Shown here piece by piece: positions 43,531 through 51,718 of a DNA stretch of 64,000 nt. The notes beneath the pieces were generated by a model that did no database searches, was not told the DNA's origin, and worked only from the letters and a program-made list of their open reading frames with translations. Numbering within the stretch: position 1 is the first letter of the stretch; each line of letters starts with the position of its first letter. Source of the DNA: Devosia submarina (lineage in GTDB: Bacteria > Pseudomonadota > Alphaproteobacteria > Rhizobiales > Devosiaceae). The position numbers and the translations under genes were made by a program. Location of the stretch: contig NZ_PYWB01000002.1 of assembly GCF_003056345.1 (NCBI RefSeq), positions 62,001-126,000 on the forward strand, read 5' to 3'.

Positions 43531-44019
43531 ATGGCACACGAAAAGCTGACTGAAATCGAAGACCTGGTTCGTGAGTTGTCCTCCGAGATCATGCAGGTGT
43601 ACCGCTGGGTGGCCGAACAGGCAGGGCTGAACCAGACCGACCTGATGAGCCTTTACTTCATCAGCCGCAGCAACGGCTCCGCCACGCCCAAGTCGCTGGC
43701 AGAGCGTTTGGGGCTGACCACTGGCGCAACGGCCATCCTGCTCAACAGGCTCGAAAAGCGGGGCTATGTTGTGCGCAATCCTCATCCCACGGACCGGCGC
43801 GGCGTTCTTTTGTCATTGGGGCAAGCAACGCGAGATCATCAGTTCGCCAGTCTGCGCGAGCGCCTCTATCGCGTGAACGCTGATGTTATTGCGGAGCTGT
43901 CACCCGATGAAGCCACTATTGTCCGCAACTTCATTGCGCGCATTGCGGCCAATACGCGCGAAGCCCTTCAGCATATGCGAACCGCAGAGGATAACGCCGA
44001 GGGGAACAAGCCGACTTAG
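43531..44019 (+). CDS. MarR-family transcriptional regulator
   Basis: A 162-residue winged-helix regulator: AEQAGLNQTDLMSLYFISRS, TPKSLAERLGLTTGATAILL (recognition helix), NRLEKRGYVVRNPHPTDRRG (wing with the conserved DRR). MarR proteins repress efflux genes until a small aromatic or toxic compound binds. The divergent HlyD/DUF2955 pump is the natural target. A second, shorter secreted-protein gene follows after 128 bp. Confidence 0.88.
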   Translation: MAHEKLTEIEDLVRELSSEIMQVYRWVAEQAGLNQTDLMSLYFISRSNGSATPKSLAERLGLTTGATAILLNRLEKRGYVVRNPHPTDRRGVLLSLGQATRDHQFASLRERLYRVNADVIAELSPDEATIVRNFIARIAANTREALQHMRTAEDNAEGNKPT

Positions 44020-44147
44020 TGCGAGCGAAAATCCCGGCTGTTCACAAATGAGTTCCTGGCGGCCCATCGGCCGCATTGCTCCTTATTGTTTTAGTGAAAA
44101 TTAGGACGGGGATCGCACTGTTCGGGCATCAAGCTATTTGGTTGCCC

Positions 44148-44648
44148 ATGAAAATTGCCCATTTGCTCTCCGTCGCCTTTCTCGCTCTTGTGGCTCCTGC
44201 CTGGGCCGCTTCCCTCCCCGCTCCAAGCTCGACGCCAATCCTGGTCGTCTCGGGCGAGATCGGGGTGACCAATGTTGATGGCACGGCGCAGTTCGATCGG
44301 GCCATGCTTGAACAGATGATGGATTCAAGCTTTGAAACCAAGACGCCCTGGCACGATGGCCCCTCGCTCTTTGAGGGCATTTCTATGACGACGCTCATGG
44401 ACGCGGTTGGCGCCACGGGTGACATGCTGACCGTCACCGCACTCAACGATTATGTAACCGATATCCCCGTTTCCGATTTCGAGCAGTTCGGAACGCTGCT
44501 TGCCCTCAAGCGAAATGGCGAGTTCATGTCGGTCCGGGACAAGGGGCCGTTGTTTATCATCTATCCGTTCGACAATTCCGAGGAGCTTCGCAGCCAGACC
44601 TATTTCGGTCGCTCGGCATGGCAGGTTGCCAAGATTGCCGTGAAGTAA
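44148..44648 (+). CDS. Secreted protein with molybdopterin-oxidoreductase-like fold
   Basis: A 166-residue protein with a signal peptide (MKIAHLLSVAFLALVAPAWA). The mature part has the pattern of a truncated sulfite-oxidase-like domain: ILVVSGEIGVTN, TKTPWHDGPSLFEGISMTTL, VTALNDYVTDIPVSDFEQFG, and the end GPLFIIYPFDN. The molybdenum-binding Cys is absent, so it is probably a sensor or binding module rather than an enzyme. It precedes the GGDEF-EAL gene by 15 bp, which suggests a periplasmic input to that protein. Confidence 0.7.
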   Translation: MKIAHLLSVAFLALVAPAWAASLPAPSSTPILVVSGEIGVTNVDGTAQFDRAMLEQMMDSSFETKTPWHDGPSLFEGISMTTLMDAVGATGDMLTVTALNDYVTDIPVSDFEQFGTLLALKRNGEFMSVRDKGPLFIIYPFDNSEELRSQTYFGRSAWQVAKIAVK

Positions 44649-44663
44649 GACGGCCGGTGCCCC

Positions 44664-47027
44664 ATGCCCCTTAAGCCCCTGAAATGGCTGCTTGCCGCCA
44701 CCATCATCATCTTCGCGCTGGCCAGCGGCTATGTCTCGGTGCTGACCAAGGACAGGCAGGCGGCTCTGCAGAAGATTTCGCGCTATGACATAGCCTGGAC
44801 AATTGGTCAGGCTGTGAGCGAATTCATGCGCCTCGAGCAAAGCCTCGCCCATTATGCGATCCCGGGCAGCGACTTACCCATCGAAGAGGTGCGCCTGCGT
44901 CTCGACATCGCCTTCAGCCGCCTCAATACTTTCGAGCAGACAGCGCCGCGCCCCGAAACCCAGCGCAGCCTGCGGCTGTTTTTCGAAAGCGATGGAGAAA
45001 ACGAGGCGACCCTTGCCATCGTGCGCCGCTCGCTTGAGGCAGTGGATGCCGTGGTCAATTCGGGCAGGAATCCACAGCGCGAGGAGCTCGTTGCGGCCCT
45101 CAACACGCTTCGGCCCGTGGACGGCAGGCTCACTGCGCTCGCCTCATCCGCTGCCTCCTATGCTGCTGCAGGCGTTGCCCAGGATCGCAGTGAACTGCAA
45201 AATCTGTCATTGCTTTCAAGCGCCCTATCGGCCGTTTTCATCGTCTGCGGCGTCCTGCTGATCGCCCTCCTGGTGGTCCACAATGAGATGCTCAGCCGCG
45301 CTCAGGGACGGCTGCGCAACCTTGCGGACCAGCTAAGGGACGCCTTTGCCGATCTGCAGATTCAGCACACCCGGTTCGATGCTGCCCTTAACAACATGGC
45401 CCAGGCCCTTTGCATGTTCGACAAGGCGGGCAAGCTGGTCGTCTTCAATGGGCGTTTTGCTGAAATCACTGGCTTGGGGCCAAAGCTTCAGGCTGGAATA
45501 AATGTCGCAGAACTGGTGCGGCGTAGTTCCCCCTCGTTCCAGAGCCTTTTCCTGTTCCAGCAAGCGCTGCTCACCAGTCCAAAAACTGAGACCCGCATTT
45601 GCGATATCGACGAGGACGAGTGCGTTTCCCTGGTTCACTCTCCGCTGCCCGATGGCGGCTGGCTTGCTACTTATGAGGACATCACCGAGCGCCGACGCGC
45701 CGCGGCTCGCATCGTCCACATGGCCCATCATGACGCACTGACCGACCTGCCCAACAGGGTGCATTTCAACGACCAGCTCAGTTCGGCCCTCGCAGCCGCC
45801 AAGAGAGAACACCAGCAAGTCGCCCTATTCTTGCTGGACCTTGATGATTTCAAGGACATCAACGATAGCCTTGGCCATCACATCGGCGATCAGCTCCTGC
45901 AAGTCATCGCGGATCGCCTAACCAGCTTTGTTGGCGATCCCATGCGCATCTCGCGCATTGGCGGGGATGAATTTGCCGTATTCGCCACCGGTGAAACGGC
46001 CGGTGTGTGCCTGCACTATGCTGGTCAGTTGATCGACCAGCTCTCCCAACCCTGCGCTATCGATGGCCATGAGATCCAGGTCGGCGTCAGCGTCGGCGTG
46101 GTGGAGGCCCAGCCTCATCAGACAGCCGAGCCACAGGAGCTGTTCCGCCGCGCCGACCTTGCCCTCTACAAGGCCAAGGCCGATGGTCGCAGCTGCGCGC
46201 GGCTCTACGAGCCCCTGCTCGACGAGAAGCTGCAGGAGCGCAAGAAGCTCGAGCAGGATCTCGGTCGCGCGCTTGAATGCGGCGAGATGTCGGTGCATTA
46301 CCAGCCCATCATCGATGCGGCCACCCAGCGCCCGACCAGCTATGAAGCGCTGCTGCGCTGGGAGCACAAGGAGCTTGGCTTTGTGTCGCCGGCGGTCTTT
46401 GTTCCCATTGCCGAGCAGACCGGCGCGATCCTTGCGCTAGGCGAATGGGTGCTGCAGCAGGCCTGCGCGGAAGCGGCCAGCTGGCCCTACAAAGCCTCCA
46501 TCGCCGTTAATCTCTCGGCGATACAGTTCCGCGATCCCCTGCTTGTGGAACGCATTACGGGCGTCTTGCGCAAGACGGGGCTCGAGCCCTCGCGGCTTGA
46601 ACTTGAGATCACCGAATCCGTTCTGCTCGAAGCCTCTGACCTTACGCTTTCAAGCCTGCGGCGCCTGAAAGCTTTGGGCATAAGGATCGCCATTGATGAT
46701 TTCGGCACCGGCTATTCCTCGCTCAGCAGCCTGCGCAGCTTTCCTTTCGACAAGATCAAGATCGACCGCTCCTTCGTGAAGGACCTGCCCCTGTCCAACG
46801 ATGCCCGCGCCGTCGTGGAGCTCATCGTCCAGTTGGGCAAGCTCCTGGGCATGAAGACAACAGCCGAAGGCGTCGAAACCCAGGCTCAGTTCGACTGTCT
46901 GCGCGCCATGGACTGCACCGAAGTCCAGGGTTTCCTTTTTGACCGCCCCCGCCCGGTCAAAGACCTTGCGCTCCCATATCGCCCTACCGGCACCCACAAC
47001 GTGCTGGAAGCGCAAAGGCGCGCTTAG
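44664..47027 (+). CDS. Membrane GGDEF-EAL protein (c-di-GMP turnover)
   Basis: A 787-residue protein. Membrane helix 1 is at about 8-28, a periplasmic sensor follows to about 175, and helix 2 is at about 180-205. Then a PAS-like domain (about 230-345), GGDEF (RIGGDEFAVF, intact active site) and EAL (SYEALLRWEH, then NLSAIQFRDP, ELEITESVLLEA, IAIDDFGTGYSSLSSL, KIKIDRSFVKDL, all catalytic residues retained). It may both make and degrade cyclic di-GMP. The upstream secreted protein is probably its partner. Confidence 0.9.
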   Translation: MPLKPLKWLLAATIIIFALASGYVSVLTKDRQAALQKISRYDIAWTIGQAVSEFMRLEQSLAHYAIPGSDLPIEEVRLRLDIAFSRLNTFEQTAPRPETQRSLRLFFESDGENEATLAIVRRSLEAVDAVVNSGRNPQREELVAALNTLRPVDGRLTALASSAASYAAAGVAQDRSELQNLSLLSSALSAVFIVCGVLLIALLVVHNEMLSRAQGRLRNLADQLRDAFADLQIQHTRFDAALNNMAQALCMFDKAGKLVVFNGRFAEITGLGPKLQAGINVAELVRRSSPSFQSLFLFQQALLTSPKTETRICDIDEDECVSLVHSPLPDGGWLATYEDITERRRAAARIVHMAHHDALTDLPNRVHFNDQLSSALAAAKREHQQVALFLLDLDDFKDINDSLGHHIGDQLLQVIADRLTSFVGDPMRISRIGGDEFAVFATGETAGVCLHYAGQLIDQLSQPCAIDGHEIQVGVSVGVVEAQPHQTAEPQELFRRADLALYKAKADGRSCARLYEPLLDEKLQERKKLEQDLGRALECGEMSVHYQPIIDAATQRPTSYEALLRWEHKELGFVSPAVFVPIAEQTGAILALGEWVLQQACAEAASWPYKASIAVNLSAIQFRDPLLVERITGVLRKTGLEPSRLELEITESVLLEASDLTLSSLRRLKALGIRIAIDDFGTGYSSLSSLRSFPFDKIKIDRSFVKDLPLSNDARAVVELIVQLGKLLGMKTTAEGVETQAQFDCLRAMDCTEVQGFLFDRPRPVKDLALPYRPTGTHNVLEAQRRA

Positions 47028-47117
47028 TCGCCAGGATGGAGGCGGACGCAATAGGGTTCATGCCGCCTTTAAGCATCTCCTGAGAGGTTGAAAGCTGCTC
47101 GCTGCAGCGTTGGCGTT

Positions 47118-48062
47118 TCATGCCTCGCCCCGGGGATAGGCCACATAGGCCAGACGCTGGCTGTCGGGCGCCCAGGAATTCACATTGATCGTGCCTTGCC
47201 CGCCAAAGAATTCGGCGATCGTTTTCTGCCCTTGCCCATCTGGCGACATCACGCGCAACAGCACTGGCTTGTCCGGCGGATGGCCGATCGTGCCCTCGGG
47301 ATAGCTCAGGAAAGCGACAATCTTGCCGTCCGGGGAAATATGGGGGAACCAGTTGACGCGCGTGTCGGACGTTAATTGCTCGATCCCCGAGCCGTCGGCA
47401 CGCATGCGAAAGATCTGCGCATGGCCCGGTTGGCTCGCCTTGAGCTCGGAGTTGAAATATATCCACTCACCATCAGGCGAATATTCCGGCCCATCATTTG
47501 GCACCGAAAACCTCGTCAATCTCCTGTCAGGCCCACCAGCGGCGGGTATGGTGAAAACATTGACCATGCGCTCGCCTTCGGGCCGCTCCACGGCAACATA
47601 GGCCAGCGTTGATCCATCCGGCGAGATCCCATGGAGATAGTAATGGTGTGGCGTTGTGTGCTCGTTGGAGACGCGGCGCGGCTCGCCGCCACCAAATGGG
47701 ACGGCATAAAGATGGCCATCATCGGAGCTGACATAAATGGTGGCGCCATCAGGCGAGAGGACATGATCATTGTTGAGATCGCTCAACCAGCCCGTGTCGA
47801 TTTCTTGGGGATCGCCACCGTCGATGCTGATCCGAAACAGCCCCCCGCCGGCGTTGAACACGAGCCATTGCCCATCAGGCGACCAGTTCGGCGCTTCGAT
47901 CACCTCATCAGCGGTAAAGATAATCCTTTGGGCGCCATCGAGATCGATGATCGTCAGTTCGGAACGCTGCCCAGGCTGGAGGGATCGACCGCGGCGAGGA
48001 AAAACAAAGCTCAAGGCTGCACCAGTTTTTAAGTTCGGCTGGCCGTTTTTGCTGGCCAGCAA
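47118..48062 (-). CDS. TolB-like beta-propeller (PD40 repeats) protein
   Basis: A 314-residue protein of six or so WD40-like PD40 blades, each with a (Y/W)SPDG core: APNWSPDGQWLVFNAGG, VLSPDGATIYVSSD, GISPDGSTLAYVA, EYSPDGEWIYFNS, HISPDGKIVAFLSYP and SWAPDSQRLAYVA. There is no signal peptide, so it may stay in the cytosol, unlike TolB. The start is TTG and uncertain; an in-frame stop lies five codons before it. The ligand is unknown. Confidence 0.75.
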   Translation of the reverse strand: MLASKNGQPNLKTGAALSFVFPRRGRSLQPGQRSELTIIDLDGAQRIIFTADEVIEAPNWSPDGQWLVFNAGGGLFRISIDGGDPQEIDTGWLSDLNNDHVLSPDGATIYVSSDDGHLYAVPFGGGEPRRVSNEHTTPHHYYLHGISPDGSTLAYVAVERPEGERMVNVFTIPAAGGPDRRLTRFSVPNDGPEYSPDGEWIYFNSELKASQPGHAQIFRMRADGSGIEQLTSDTRVNWFPHISPDGKIVAFLSYPEGTIGHPPDKPVLLRVMSPDGQGQKTIAEFFGGQGTINVNSWAPDSQRLAYVAYPRGEA

Positions 48063-48177
48063 TGTTGCCGCACCTTAGCCAACACCGGCGGTCGCCGGCC
48101 AGCTCAAAACCGCCCCGGCACAACGCGCCAATGCCGATCGCAAAGCGAACGGCATTGGCTAGAGGATTTCTGCACTC

Positions 48178-48333
48178 TTATTTGACCGGCTGGTCTACCG
48201 GCTTGCCATTGGGGTCGTTTACCGGGCGACCCATGTCATCGATATTGTCGTCCGGCTGCTGCCCTGGCTCGGCCTGGGAAGGCACGCTGTCATTGGGCTT
48301 GTCGGAAGCGGGCTTTTTTTCTGTTTCTGACAT
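48178..48333 (-). CDS. Small acidic hydrophilic protein
   Basis: A 51-residue protein rich in Pro, Asp, Gln and Lys (MSETEKKPASDKPNDSVPSQ onwards) and ending DDMGRPVNDPNGKPVDQPVK. AAAGG lies about 10 bp upstream. It is probably disordered. I do not recognise it. It follows the PRC-barrel gene on the same strand after 34 bp and may be co-expressed, perhaps in stress response. Confidence 0.5.
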   Translation of the reverse strand: MSETEKKPASDKPNDSVPSQAEPGQQPDDNIDDMGRPVNDPNGKPVDQPVK

Positions 48334-48367
48334 TTGTGATGGCCTTTCGTTGTTGCGAACCAAATGG

Positions 48368-48664
48368 TCAGTGGTGATGCTCGGGCATGTCGCGCAGCTG
48401 GTCCTTGGTCCAGTTGGTCACGGCATGAACGTCGCCCGCTTCGTCGCGCATGAATTCCAGATGCTGGAGCGGAAGCGCTACCGGCTTGGCGCCCAGCCCA
48501 AGGAAGCCACCGACATCGACGATGACCTGGGTAGCCGCGCCGCTGCCATGCAAGTGCGATACCGTTCCGATCTTGTGGTCGGCGCTGTCATAGATGGTTG
48601 CGCCATCAAGCACCGCCGGGGTGAGTTCGGTGGTTGTGAGCCGCGTGTGTTTGGAATGATCCAT
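48368..48664 (-). CDS. PRC-barrel domain protein
   Basis: A 98-residue protein with one PRC barrel (about 18-85): DGATIYDSADHKIGTVSHLH, VIVDVGGFLGLGAKPVALPL, then a His-rich end (DMPEHHH). Stand-alone PRC-barrel proteins in rhizobia are usually stress or envelope-associated and have no proven activity. AAGGAG lies 7 bp before the ATG, which fixes the start; a longer open frame upstream lacks family features. Confidence 0.8.
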   Translation of the reverse strand: MDHSKHTRLTTTELTPAVLDGATIYDSADHKIGTVSHLHGSGAATQVIVDVGGFLGLGAKPVALPLQHLEFMRDEAGDVHAVTNWTKDQLRDMPEHHH

Positions 48665-48820
48665 GGTCTTGCTCCTTCCAGGGATTGCAAGATCAACCGA
48701 TCCGGCGCTTGTTCTGTTCCCGCCCATTTTACCCCCGCGAGCCTTAAGCGGGGCTCGACACCCTGCCACCCCCAATGGTCAAATAGAGGAACCAGGCCCC
48801 ACCTCGGTGAATTCGGTGAG

Positions 48821-49027
48821 ATGCAATTCAAGGTAACAGCGTCGCGTTATGATCCGGCTGCCCAAAGGCTGCACTTTACAGCCTCGGGCGAGCGCATGGG
48901 CATCCGGTTCACTGTTGCTTCCCATGTCCGCTGCCTCAAGGATCCTGGCACGCCCGACCGCATTCACCTCGTGGCGCTGGTGGCTCTCACCGATATCTTC
49001 AAGCGGCCATCAGCTTCCGGGCGTTAG
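48821..49027 (+). CDS. Small hypothetical protein
   Basis: A 68-residue protein (MQFKVTASRYDPAAQRLHFT onwards) that looks like a small beta-rich domain, with a GGTGAG motif immediately upstream of the ATG. I do not recognise the family. It sits between the divergent PRC-barrel gene and a DUF6894 gene on its own strand, 79 bp ahead of it. Confidence 0.5.
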   Translation: MQFKVTASRYDPAAQRLHFTASGERMGIRFTVASHVRCLKDPGTPDRIHLVALVALTDIFKRPSASGR

Positions 49028-49106
49028 GGCAAACCGCAAGCTGTGAAGCAACCAAGCCGGGCGTGGGCAGTTTGAGTGCTCAGGCGATGATTATCCTGGC
49101 GATCCG

Positions 49107-49358
49107 ATGCCGCGCTATTTCTTTGACATCAAAGACGACAAGGAAAGCTCTGTCGACAGCACCGGCATCGAGCTGCCCAATATGGATGCCGCTATCCGGG
49201 AAGCTCGGCGTGCACTTGCAGAGATGGTTGGCGAATCCTTAAGAGACAGGGGCAATGGCGACATCGCTGTCCGCATCCGCGATGGTGCCGAAGGACCCGT
49301 TCTTCTTGAGGTCAGCCTCAGCACGACCATGCCGGACGGCAAACCCAAGCAGAAGTGA
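49107..49358 (+). CDS. DUF6894 family protein
   Basis: An 83-residue protein of the small rhizobial DUF6894 family: MPRYFFDIKDD at the start, GIELPNMDAAIREARRALAE in the middle and IRDGAEGPVLLEVSLS near the end. Its function is unknown. Families like this are present in many copies per genome and are often linked to stress genes. Confidence 0.82.
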   Translation: MPRYFFDIKDDKESSVDSTGIELPNMDAAIREARRALAEMVGESLRDRGNGDIAVRIRDGAEGPVLLEVSLSTTMPDGKPKQK

Positions 49359-49453
49359 TTCTTTGCCTGCTATCATACCTTTAATGGCAATTTTGAGATC
49401 AGGCGGGAACGCACGGCACCCCGGGGCATTTACCTCTTCGATAGGAGGCGCCA

Positions 49454-49612
49454 ATGCTGACGATACGCAAAAAACAAAAAATGTGGAATCTGGCAAAGCT
49501 GGCAGCCGTCGTGGCCTTTGGAACCCTGCTTCTCACTCCAAAGGACATCGATCTCTCCGCCGTCGCCGGTTTCAACCCCCTGGTCACTCAGGCGCAGGCT
49601 TCTGGCCTGTAA
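49454..49612 (+). CDS. Short membrane or signal-peptide-like protein (52 aa)
   Basis: The frame runs from an ATG with GGAGG five bases upstream to TAA. It encodes a basic start (MLTIRKKQKMWNLAK), a hydrophobic helix (LAAVVAFGTLLLTP) and an uncharged Ala/Gln-rich end (QAQASGL). A terminator-like hairpin follows 20 bp later. The ribosome site, terminator and layout support a genuine small gene. I do not recognise a family. Confidence 0.55.
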   Translation: MLTIRKKQKMWNLAKLAAVVAFGTLLLTPKDIDLSAVAGFNPLVTQAQASGL

Positions 49613-49631
49613 CAGTGCTCCCGCACGTGAA

Positions 49632-49665
49632 AACGCCCGCTCGCAACGATCTGCAGCGGGCGTTT
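49632..49665 (+). terminator. Terminator-like hairpin after the 52-aa gene
   Basis: A 10-bp stem (AACGCCCGCT with AGCGGGCGTT) and a 13-nt loop. Only three T follow, so efficiency may be modest. It separates the small gene from the kinase module. Confidence 0.6.
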
Positions 49666-49778
49666 CGCATTCCGGCGCCTCGATGAGCCAAATTGCCCCG
49701 CTGGCATGGGAAAAAGCAGTTTACCCTTGATGAAGCATCCGATTTAGGCAATGTCACATCCCAAACAGGGGATCCTCA

Positions 49779-51272
49779 TTGCCTATATCCAGCCATGCAT
49801 TTGTGCGCTCCACAGCCCTGCTGTTGCTGGTCGGCTTTGTCGCGCTCCTGGCCATTGTGGGCACGACGATATGGCTGGTGGAGTTCAACCAGCGATCCTT
49901 CGAACAAACAACCGAGGCTCGTGTTGCCCGCTCGGTCACCGTGGGCCTGCGCAATGCGCTCCAGGATCTTGAATCAGGCCAGCGCGGCTTTTTGCTGACC
50001 GGCGAAGAGCGCTACCTCGAGCCCTACAATCGCGCCCTGCCTGAAACACCCAACCACATCGCGCGGCTTGTGGAAATCCTGCAGCCCTATCCCGAGGCAA
50101 GCCAGTCGCTGGCCAATGTCCGCGAAGCCATCTCGGCCAAGCTCGAGGAAATGGCTCAGACTATCGAGCTGACGCGCAATGGCAATCGGGAGCAAGCCAT
50201 TGCCATCGTCCAATCGGACGAGGGCAAGGAGGCCATGGACGAGGCGCGCGTGCTGCTGGACCGGATCATCCAGGCAGCCGACCAACGGATCATGGACGGC
50301 GTTGAAAGCCAGCGCAATGCCAGCACTGCCCTGCGCTGGGTTACCATTATTGGGGCCTTTGTGATCTTTGCCGTGGCGGCGGGTGCGGTTTGGACCGTTA
50401 TCCTCTATACGCGTGAACTGGCTGCTGCACGGGCCGAGGTCGAACTGGCCCGCTCGAGCCTTGAGGAGCGGGTGCGCGAGCGCACCTCGGATCTGGGCCG
50501 TGCCAATGAAGAAATCCAGCGTTTTGCCTATATCGTGACACATGATCTGCGCGCGCCGCTGGTCAATATCATGGGCTTCACCAGCGAGCTTGAAACCAGC
50601 GTCGGCATGCTGTCGGACTACATGGCCAAGGCGCCACAAACCGAAGATGCCGCCTTCAACGAGGCAAAGCTCGCCGCGACCGAGGATTTGCCCGAGGCGA
50701 TCACCTTTATCCGTGCTGCCACCAAGAAGATGGACAGCCTGATCAACGCCATCCTCAAAATCTCGCGCGAAGGCCGCCGCCAGCTCAAGCCTGAAACCAT
50801 CAGGCTCAACGAGCTGATCGAGAGCACCGCCAACACCGTGCACCACCAGGTGGTCGACAATGGCGGCAGTGTCACCTCCGATGTGCAACTGCCAAAGATC
50901 GTTTCGGACAAGCTCTCGCTGGAGCAGGTGCTGGGCAATCTGCTTGACAACGCCATCAAATACCGCAGCCCCGATCGGCCTATCGAGATCGCCATTCGCG
51001 CACGCTCCGCGCCGGGCAACCGCGCGGAAATCAGCGTGGAAGACAATGGCCGGGGCATTGCCGACACTGACCACGAACGCGTATTCGAGCTCTTCCGCCG
51101 ATCGGGGGCACAGAGCCAGCCGGGCGAAGGCATCGGCCTGGCGCATGTGCGCACCATGGTTCGCAGCCTTGGCGGCGACATTACCCTGCGCTCCAAACTG
51201 GGCGTTGGAACGACTTTCATCATCAGCCTGCCGCGCGATTTGCGCAGCCACCTTGGGACAAGAACCACATGA
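49779..51272 (+). CDS. CHASE3-type membrane histidine kinase
   Basis: A 497-residue sensor kinase. TM1 is at about 12-33, a CHASE3 periplasmic domain at about 36-185 (ALQDLESGQRGFLLTGEERY), TM2 at about 189-212 and a coiled coil to about 255. HisKA has RFAYIVTHDLRAPLVNIMGF (phospho-His). HATPase_c has NLLDNAIKYRSPD, SVEDNGRGIADTD and GEGIGLAHVRTM. This architecture is that of phytochrome-like kinases paired with small Rcp1-type regulators. The start is a TTG with AGGGGA about 6 bp upstream. It overlaps the next gene by 4 bp. Confidence 0.88.
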   Translation: MPISSHAFVRSTALLLLVGFVALLAIVGTTIWLVEFNQRSFEQTTEARVARSVTVGLRNALQDLESGQRGFLLTGEERYLEPYNRALPETPNHIARLVEILQPYPEASQSLANVREAISAKLEEMAQTIELTRNGNREQAIAIVQSDEGKEAMDEARVLLDRIIQAADQRIMDGVESQRNASTALRWVTIIGAFVIFAVAAGAVWTVILYTRELAAARAEVELARSSLEERVRERTSDLGRANEEIQRFAYIVTHDLRAPLVNIMGFTSELETSVGMLSDYMAKAPQTEDAAFNEAKLAATEDLPEAITFIRAATKKMDSLINAILKISREGRRQLKPETIRLNELIESTANTVHHQVVDNGGSVTSDVQLPKIVSDKLSLEQVLGNLLDNAIKYRSPDRPIEIAIRARSAPGNRAEISVEDNGRGIADTDHERVFELFRRSGAQSQPGEGIGLAHVRTMVRSLGGDITLRSKLGVGTTFIISLPRDLRSHLGTRTT

Positions 51273-51715
51273 GCAATGACGGCAAGCCAGTAACCATCAT
51301 CATGATCGAGGACGATGAGGGCCATGCCCGCCTCATCGAAAAGAACATCCGTCGTGCCGGTGTGGGCAACCAGATCATCCCCTTCACCAATGGCACCGAA
51401 GCCCTCGAATTCCTGATGGGCCCCGATGGTTCGGGCGAAAGCAACAAGGGGCGTCAGCTCCTGGTGCTGCTCGATCTGAACCTGCCTGACATGACGGGCG
51501 TCGACATTCTTGAAAAGGTCAAGGGGAACGAGCACACCCGCCGTTCGCCCGTCGTGGTTCTGACCACCACGGATGACCAGCGCGAGATCCAGCGTTGCTA
51601 TGATCTGGGCGCCAATGTTTATATCACCAAGCCGGTGGATTATGACGGGTTCGCCAATGCCATCCGGCAGCTCGGGCTGTTCTTCTCGGTCATGCAAGTC
51701 CCGGAAACTGAATAG
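51269..51715 (+). CDS. Single-domain response regulator (Rcp1-like)
   Basis: A 148-residue stand-alone receiver. The acidic pair is in IIMIEDDEGHARLIEKNIRR, the acceptor Asp in LVLLDLNLPDMTG, and the Thr/Lys in VVLTTTDD and YITKPVDY. It has no output domain, so it passes the phosphate on or works by protein contact. It is coupled to the CHASE3 kinase gene (4-bp overlap) and followed 3 bp later by a receiver-HisKA_2 kinase gene. A three-part relay is inferred. Confidence 0.9.
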   Translation: MSNDGKPVTIIMIEDDEGHARLIEKNIRRAGVGNQIIPFTNGTEALEFLMGPDGSGESNKGRQLLVLLDLNLPDMTGVDILEKVKGNEHTRRSPVVVLTTTDDQREIQRCYDLGANVYITKPVDYDGFANAIRQLGLFFSVMQVPETE

Positions 51716-51718
51716 TTA

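Noticed and set aside
49974..51251. Minus-strand open frame of 425 codons
   Set aside because: Fully antisense to the CHASE3 kinase, which has all kinase motifs in order.
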